45,000 nt of DNA, from assembly GCA_963575745.1 (NCBI GenBank), contig CAUYUJ010012525.1, forward strand, positions 124,969-169,968, given 5' to 3'. The number at the start of each line of letters is the position of its first letter. The first letter of the stretch is position 1. A model generated the notes under the pieces. It ran no database searches. It was not told where the DNA came from and saw only the letters and a program-made list of their open reading frames with translations. Source of the DNA: Prorocentrum cordatum (Eukaryota > Sar > Dinophyceae > Prorocentrales > Prorocentraceae). Both the position numbers and the translations under genes were made by a program. Below are positions 41,661-45,000 of this stretch, piece after piece.

Positions 41661-42257
41661 CGAGGGGCAGGCCCCCTCCCCCCCCCGCCCAGGGACGAGT
41701 CCTCCGGCCGCGACGTGCACTCCAAGGAGCGCCTGGCCGAGGAGATGGTGCTGCGCGGGCTCCCGCCCTGGCCCGAGGGCGCGGGGCACGGGGCGCGGAG
41801 GAGGAGGATCAGAGGACGAGGAGGAGAAAAGAGGAAAAGGAGGTCAGCTTCCCCCTCCCCCCCTCCATGTGCATCCGGGTCCTTGTGCTTGCTGCTCAGT
41901 TCTTCTTCTCAACCTCCCACCTCTTGGTCTTTTCGTCGGCCACTCCCACCGACTCCCACCGACCGGTGGGAAGGTTTCAAGGGAACCGGCCGCTTGTTGG
42001 GACAGCCAGCAGTCTCGAGCCTCCACCGGTGACGGAAGAGAGGGAGCCAGAGGAGGAGATTTCGTATCAGCGGGATGTTCCACCTCAAGCGCACATCGAA
42101 GACTTGCCGTGGAAAAAAAACAGTCTCGAGCCTCGTGGAGGAGGAGGGGGAGCGCGGCCGACATCGACCTGCTGGCGTTGGGTTGCGCGCCGACGGCTGC
42201 AGGCGCGCGGGTGCCTGACGGCCGGGTGGTCAGTGCCTGGGCGGTTCTTCACTATTC

Positions 42258-42449
42258 TTAAGTCGGGCCTGTCCCCCTACATGGGGATTTTCGACGAAAT
42301 ATGATCAAAAAACTCAAAAATAGTAAAAAATAGTCCAGAGTAGTCTGCGGATTCTTTTTTTGAATCTTGTTTGGCCTTTCTGAGGCATTTTTGGGGTATT
42401 TTTAATTTTTCGTCGAACATCCCCCTGTAGGGGGACACGCCCGACATAA
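42258..42449. mobile_element. MITE with 8-base target duplication
   Basis: The direct repeat CACTATTC flanks the element exactly (42250-42257 and 42450-42457). The inverted ends are about 43 bases: TTAAGTCGGGCCTGTCCCCC on the left and, inverted on the right, TTATGTCGGGCGTGTCCCCC. Both continue to TTCGACGAAA. The centre is AT-rich (AAAAAATAGTCCAGAGTAG) and too short to encode a transposase, so it is non-autonomous. An 8-base duplication is typical of hAT-type insertion, but the family cannot be fixed from ends alone. Confidence 0.85.
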
Positions 42450-42459
42450 CACTATTCCA

Positions 42460-44050
42460 TATTGTGAGGGCCTCTGGCCTGCGCCGCCGATCCGGGCCGC
42501 TCCGGGACGCTCCGTGCGAGCTCGTTGTGCTAAATAGTTTGTTGTAAGTTTTGCTTCGGCCACGCAAGAAACCAACGCATCCGGAAATTCCGTGCTTCCT
42601 TTTGAAAGCAAGAAAATGATCTAGTTTCGGTTGTTTCTGCGTTGCGGCTGTCGCTGGTGAGTGCTTACTTGTTCAAGCCGCTGTTTCCCCTAAGGTTGCA
42701 GCCTTGCCATTTGCAGCGCGTTTCCCGTGGAAATCAGTTCCGATGTGCTTGCTCGAGGCCGAGTGGCGATCCTGCGCGGCGTTGCCCACTTGCCACGACG
42801 CACGCGCGCGCTATTCGGGGGAGCTCGCATTAGTAGCAGAGTGGCCGCTGCGGCATTGCAGCGCTAATGTTTTAGACGGCGCGTAATGCCCTATCCGCGT
42901 GGCAGCTGCACGTGTCTTGCGTGGACGGATTGTCCCCGAGCAGATATGCCTCGCGCGGCGTAATTACACCGATTTTGCGCGACGGTGCGCTCACTCATGC
43001 GAGCATGGCGCCTTTGCGTGACGACGCCTCCTGTAGCGTCTAGCATGCCGCCAAAGTTTTTCTTTCAGGGGGCGCGGGGTTCTCACTTGTTTTTTTTTGT
43101 TTTTGTGGCATGCCTACATGTTTGAATGTCGTTCCGTTTTTTGTTCGTCCAGAGTTCGCGGTTGCCAGTTTGTTTGAGACGTTGGTTATTTGTTGTTCGC
43201 CTGTCGCCTGACAGTTTCCTTCTGTTCTCCCCCTCCCCCAGTCGCGCCATGTCTCGAGTCTTGATGGCTTTGCATGGTTGAGGGCCCAGTCGGCCCGTGG
43301 ACGGCTCGATTTCGTTGAACAGTCAGACGCGTCGCGGCTACGCGTGGAGAGCAGAGCGCTTGCATTCTGCCGATTTGTTCGCGGTACATCCCCCGCGCGG
43401 CGATTGCGCAATTCTCGGCGTGGCGAGTTGTCGACCAACACAAAGAAAATCGTGCCGTGCGACGGGTCGTCGCCCACGCCCGTGCGATAGCGTCAACGTG
43501 TGACATCGTCGTTTTGGGGCGTACCCTTTCGCTTGTTTCGTTTGCCCTCCGTCCCGATGTTGTCATTCCCCCCTTATCTCCACCTCGATATCCTCTTTTT
43601 CTTGCCCGTCCATGGAAGCCCCTGAAGTGGACGACGCCGCCCCCGAACAATCGATCTTCGGTCCTTCTCCGCCTCCTTCCTTCCGGAATCTCTCTCCCCC
43701 CCTCGCGAACACTCCGGATCCGAAGATCCGTTTTTTTTTGTTAAGCGGAGGGAGCGGAGGGACAGCGCGCACGCGTCACAGCGCCTGCCCGGCCATTCCA
43801 CACCCCAGGCTATATTGGGAATATTCTTGCCGAAAAGCTGGAGGAAGCCGCAGCCCGCCCTGGAAAGGTAGGGTGGCGAACAATGACAGTCAGGAGGAAA
43901 AAACAACACACAGACACAATTAATCGTCGACTCCCCAGAAAATATGGGAAAATATGGGAAGTGGGGGGGAAGACAAAAACCCAGAAAATATAGGAAAATA
44001 TGGGGGATCTTTTCATTTGTGTATTTATTCGTGTGTCCCAGGGCCCCTTC
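42460..44050. other. Long spacer, no supported gene
   Basis: Mixed sequence with overlapping frames on both strands (minus 43040-43477, plus 43278-43490, minus 43574-43909). None is recognisable. A 24-base phrase, CCAGAAAATATGGGAAAATA then TGGG, occurs twice (43936 and 43981). Confidence 0.4.
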
Positions 44051-44058
44051 AATGACAT

Positions 44059-44213
44059 AAACATAAAATCTCAGAGGTCCGCGCGGATTTTTCGGATCGG
44101 CGCTGACCCCCCTGGCGGCACCTCGGGCGCCGCTTCTCGCGCGCTCTGCGCGCCATGGAGGGGGGTCCAGCGACGATCCGAGAAATCCGCGCGGACCTCC
44201 GAGTCTTTATGTT
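44059..44213. mobile_element. Foldback/MITE-like hairpin element, copy 2
   Basis: Arms at 44059-44099 and 44174-44213 are inverted copies with a few mismatches and one indel (AACATAAA ... GAGGTCCGCGCGGATTTTTC, GGATCG). The centre has CCCCCCTGGCGGCACC and GGAGGGGGGTCCAGCG. The core CCGCGCGGATTT and the centre match copy 1 at 26097-26267, while the outermost arm bases differ. Confidence 0.8.
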
Positions 44214-44564
44214 TCTGCAATTGTTCGTCCCCCTAAGGAGGAAGCTGTTCCACGACATTGATACCAGACGCACATGCAAGATCACATGCTGGGCCCCTCT
44301 CTCCCTGACCCCCGTCTGCACGGACTGGAGCCCAGGTTCGAGAAGGTCCACGAGGAGCAGATGCCGCTGGTGATCCGCGAGCACAGGGCAGCGCAGGGAG
44401 GAGGTAAAGGAGGAGGAGGAGGAGGAGGAGGAGGGGAATCCAGGGGAGAGGGGTAAACACATCAGGTTTAAACATTGTCATTCAAGGTTTTCAAAGAAGA
44501 GCTGGTTTTATAAACTGATCCGGGGCACACCTCGTGAGACATCCTCAGCAGAAGCTCGCAAGGT

Positions 44565-44755
44565 TGGGCTGGCTGACTGGTTAGTTGGCCCGCTGCGGGC
44601 TCAAAAATCTGTCCAGAGTGGTTGGCTGGATGGTTGGTTGTTCGGTTGGTTCGCTAGTTGGTTGGCTGCTCGGATGGTTTGTTGGTTTGTTGGTTGGCTG
44701 GCTGGTTGGTTGGTGGATCGGCTGGTTGGTTGGTCGGTCGGTTGGTCGGGCATTA
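44565..44755. repeat. GGTT/GGCT tetranucleotide repeats
   Basis: GGTTGGTTGGCTGGTTGG-type sequence of about 190 bases with diverged units. A plus frame reads [20 protein letters not shown], a by-product of the repeat. Confidence 0.85.
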
Positions 44756-44762
44756 AGCATTA

Positions 44763-44803
44763 AACTTAACCCTACCGCCTAATCCCTAACCCTAGCAGTG
44801 CAA
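44763..44803. repeat. Short telomere-like stretch
   Basis: CTTAACCCTACCGCCTAATCC, then CTAACCCTAGC: degenerate CCCTAA-type units, too few to be a telomere. It may be interstitial telomere-like DNA or chance next to the GGTT repeats. Confidence 0.35.
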
Positions 44804-45000
44804 CTTCACCCCCTTCCGTAACAGCCGTGTCCTACCACCCTAGACCTTTGCACGTTGGCCCTCAAGCCCTAACCATGTGCGTTCAAGCTCAGGCAAGCAC
44901 ACGATACTCATCCCTGGCACCCTATCTCGCCAGCGCACTAACCTGCATCTCTGCTGTTTCCGTCACGAGGTAGCGCAAGGGAACGACACAAACACGAGTC

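Noticed and set aside
40667-42304. 545-codon plus-strand ORF
   Set aside because: It runs through a GAG/GAC microsatellite as poly-Arg; at best small parts could be coding.

Overview
The window reads as nuclear DNA of a dinoflagellate-like protist. The evidence is GC-rich sequence crowded with simple repeats, long intergenic tracts, split genes on both strands, and introns that are copies of one repeated element. One of those introns has a GA-AG border that keeps the reading frame. A degenerate copy of the dinoflagellate spliced-leader sequence lies at 32609-32630. No rRNA, tRNA, CRISPR array or bacterial operon was seen. The species cannot be named from the sequence alone.

Layout. 1-370 is simple sequence. 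370-5345 is a 5 kb satellite of a 7-base unit (CACTACC/CACTACT) with a higher-order structure of about 2.1 kb and 0.44 kb. 5.9-14.7 kb holds a minus-strand multi-exon gene of unknown function (exons at 13555-12833, 12668-11865, about 10713-9337 and about 8626-7453). Its two downstream gaps are filled by copies B and C of an introner-like element, and a third copy (D) abuts its first visible exon. A fourth copy (A) lies just beyond its 3' end on the opposite strand. 14.7-19.2 kb has no recognisable gene but holds a 1.2 kb unit in three decayed copies. 19.2-31.4 kb is dominated by micro- and minisatellites, foldback elements and a perfect 47-base palindrome.

31.5-39.8 kb carries several candidate minus-strand exons and a few plus-strand ones, none of a known family. 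The best is a two-exon ORF of 113 codons (34498-33610), split by a fifth copy (E) of the same introner, inserted in the opposite orientation to the gene and bounded by GA and AG. A plus-strand ORF at 39.2-39.8 kb appears to be broken by two frameshifts. 39.8-45 kb holds inverted-repeat elements, including a 192-base MITE with an 8-base target duplication, and ends in GGTT repeats and a short telomere-like stretch.

The main system here is the introner family: a terminal-inverted-repeat element of 0.55-1.2 kb that seems to have made introns in at least two genes and in both orientations. Exact splice borders in the larger gene remain ambiguous. Apart from these genes and elements I assign no pathway; most remaining open frames are by-products of repeats.
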